DNA of 15,186 bases, from contig JAEYNQ010000288.1 of assembly GCA_023412455.1 (NCBI GenBank), positions 1 to 15,186 on the forward strand. The letters are read 5' to 3'. This DNA comes from Bacillota bacterium (GTDB lineage Bacteria; Bacillota; Clostridia; Lachnospirales; Cellulosilyticaceae). Below are positions 14,966-15,186 of the stretch, one piece after another; position 1 is the first letter of the stretch, and each line of letters starts with the position of its first letter. A model generated the notes under the pieces. That model was not told the origin of the DNA and searched no databases. It worked only from the letters and a program-made list of their open reading frames with translations. The translations under genes and the position numbers were made by a program.

Positions 14966-15156
14966 TAATTAACACTTATTGTCGACCTATAATAATGTTA
15001 TAATGTAGAGGGGTAGACAAAGTAAGTAATAGCAACGTGAGAGGATAATGTGTTCACTTAATAAGTAAAATAATATTACCTTATTCAATTCAAAAAAGAA
15101 AGGTAGACAAAATTCCCTGTTTTAACCCTTGAAAAATATAAAGAGAAAACAAACGG
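14958..15156 (+). promoter_or_regulatory. CRISPR leader
   Basis: This 199-bp, gene-free AT-rich stretch lies between cas2 and the first repeat. It holds a promoter (14976-15004) and a 10-bp direct repeat GGTAGACAAA at 15012-15021 and 15102-15111. The last bases before the repeat (AAAGAGAAAACAAACG) are purine-rich and are the expected site read by Cas1-Cas2. Role as leader follows from position and gene order. Confidence 0.8.
14976..15004 (+). promoter_or_regulatory. Leader promoter for the pre-crRNA
   Basis: TTATTG (14976-14981) and TATAAT (14999-15004) are 17 bp apart, and TGT before the -10 makes it an extended -10 (TGnTATAAT). The start would be near 15011, about 146 nt before the first repeat. 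Confidence 0.6.
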
Positions 15157-15186
15157 GTATTAATAGACCCATAGTGGAATGTAAAT
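15157..15186 (+). CRISPR. First (leader-proximal) CRISPR repeat, 30 nt, at the window edge
   Basis: Only one copy lies in the window, which ends with its last base. The boundaries are inferred from three signs: a GTATTAATAG start, the ending TGGAATGTAAAT that resembles other clostridial type I-B repeats, and alignment with the two degenerate copies at 6531-6611. A short stem (CCA/TGG) is at positions 13-21. The Cas6 handle would be ATGTAAAT. The spacers lie beyond the window. Confidence 0.85.

Noticed and set aside
14952..14972. A second possible target of the mini-CRISPR guide at the leader (minus strand, from 14972)
   Set aside because: Nine of the first eleven bases agree, but the flank is GTG instead of CCA and nothing matches further on. 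Short AT-rich seeds of this kind are expected by chance.

Overview
The window is low-GC, SD-rich Firmicutes DNA. Strong AGGAGG-type ribosome sites, GTG starts with good SDs, clostridial protein relatives and a CRISPR repeat ending in TGGAATGTAAAT all point to a member of the Clostridia (Lachnospirales/Cellulosilyticum- or Clostridium-like). That placement is an inference from flavour, not a database result.

Left part (1-5119): a decayed, internally deleted copy of a DUF4132 protein gene (1-867) lies directly before an apparently intact 1127-aa DUF4132 paralogue (913-4296). A strong convergent hairpin terminator (4305-4340) follows. On the minus strand are remnants of a two-gene unit: the C-terminal half of a small membrane protein (4350-4646) and a TetR-type regulator with most of its HTH missing and a stop in frame (4652-5005). 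Then comes a secreted, probably lipid-anchored protein of unknown role (5120-6388), closed by a 25-bp perfect hairpin.

Right part (6490-15186): a complete type I-B (Cst1/Cst2-like, former Tneap) CRISPR-Cas locus on the plus strand: cas6-cas8-cas7-cas5-cas3-cas4-cas1-cas2, a leader of about 200 bp, and the first repeat of an array at the right edge. Cas8 carries an excellent internal ribosome site that should give a separate 92-aa Cas11 small subunit. Cas6 processes crRNA; Cas8/Cas11/Cas7/Cas5 form Cascade; Cas3 is the HD nuclease-helicase; Cas4-Cas1-Cas2 acquire spacers.

Most interesting part: the 277-bp gap between the lipoprotein terminator and cas6 holds a tiny independent RNA gene. It has an extended -10 promoter, two degenerate copies of the CRISPR repeat (23/30 and 20/30 identities) around a 21-nt pseudo-spacer, and its own terminator. 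The pseudo-spacer matches a site immediately upstream of the cas6 -35 box (minus strand, 6682 to 6662) at 17 of 21 positions. Three of the four mismatches fall at positions 6, 12 and 18, the bases that Cascade flips out, and the site is preceded by a 5'-CCA PAM-like triplet. This reads as a CreR-like guide RNA with which Cascade represses its own operon.
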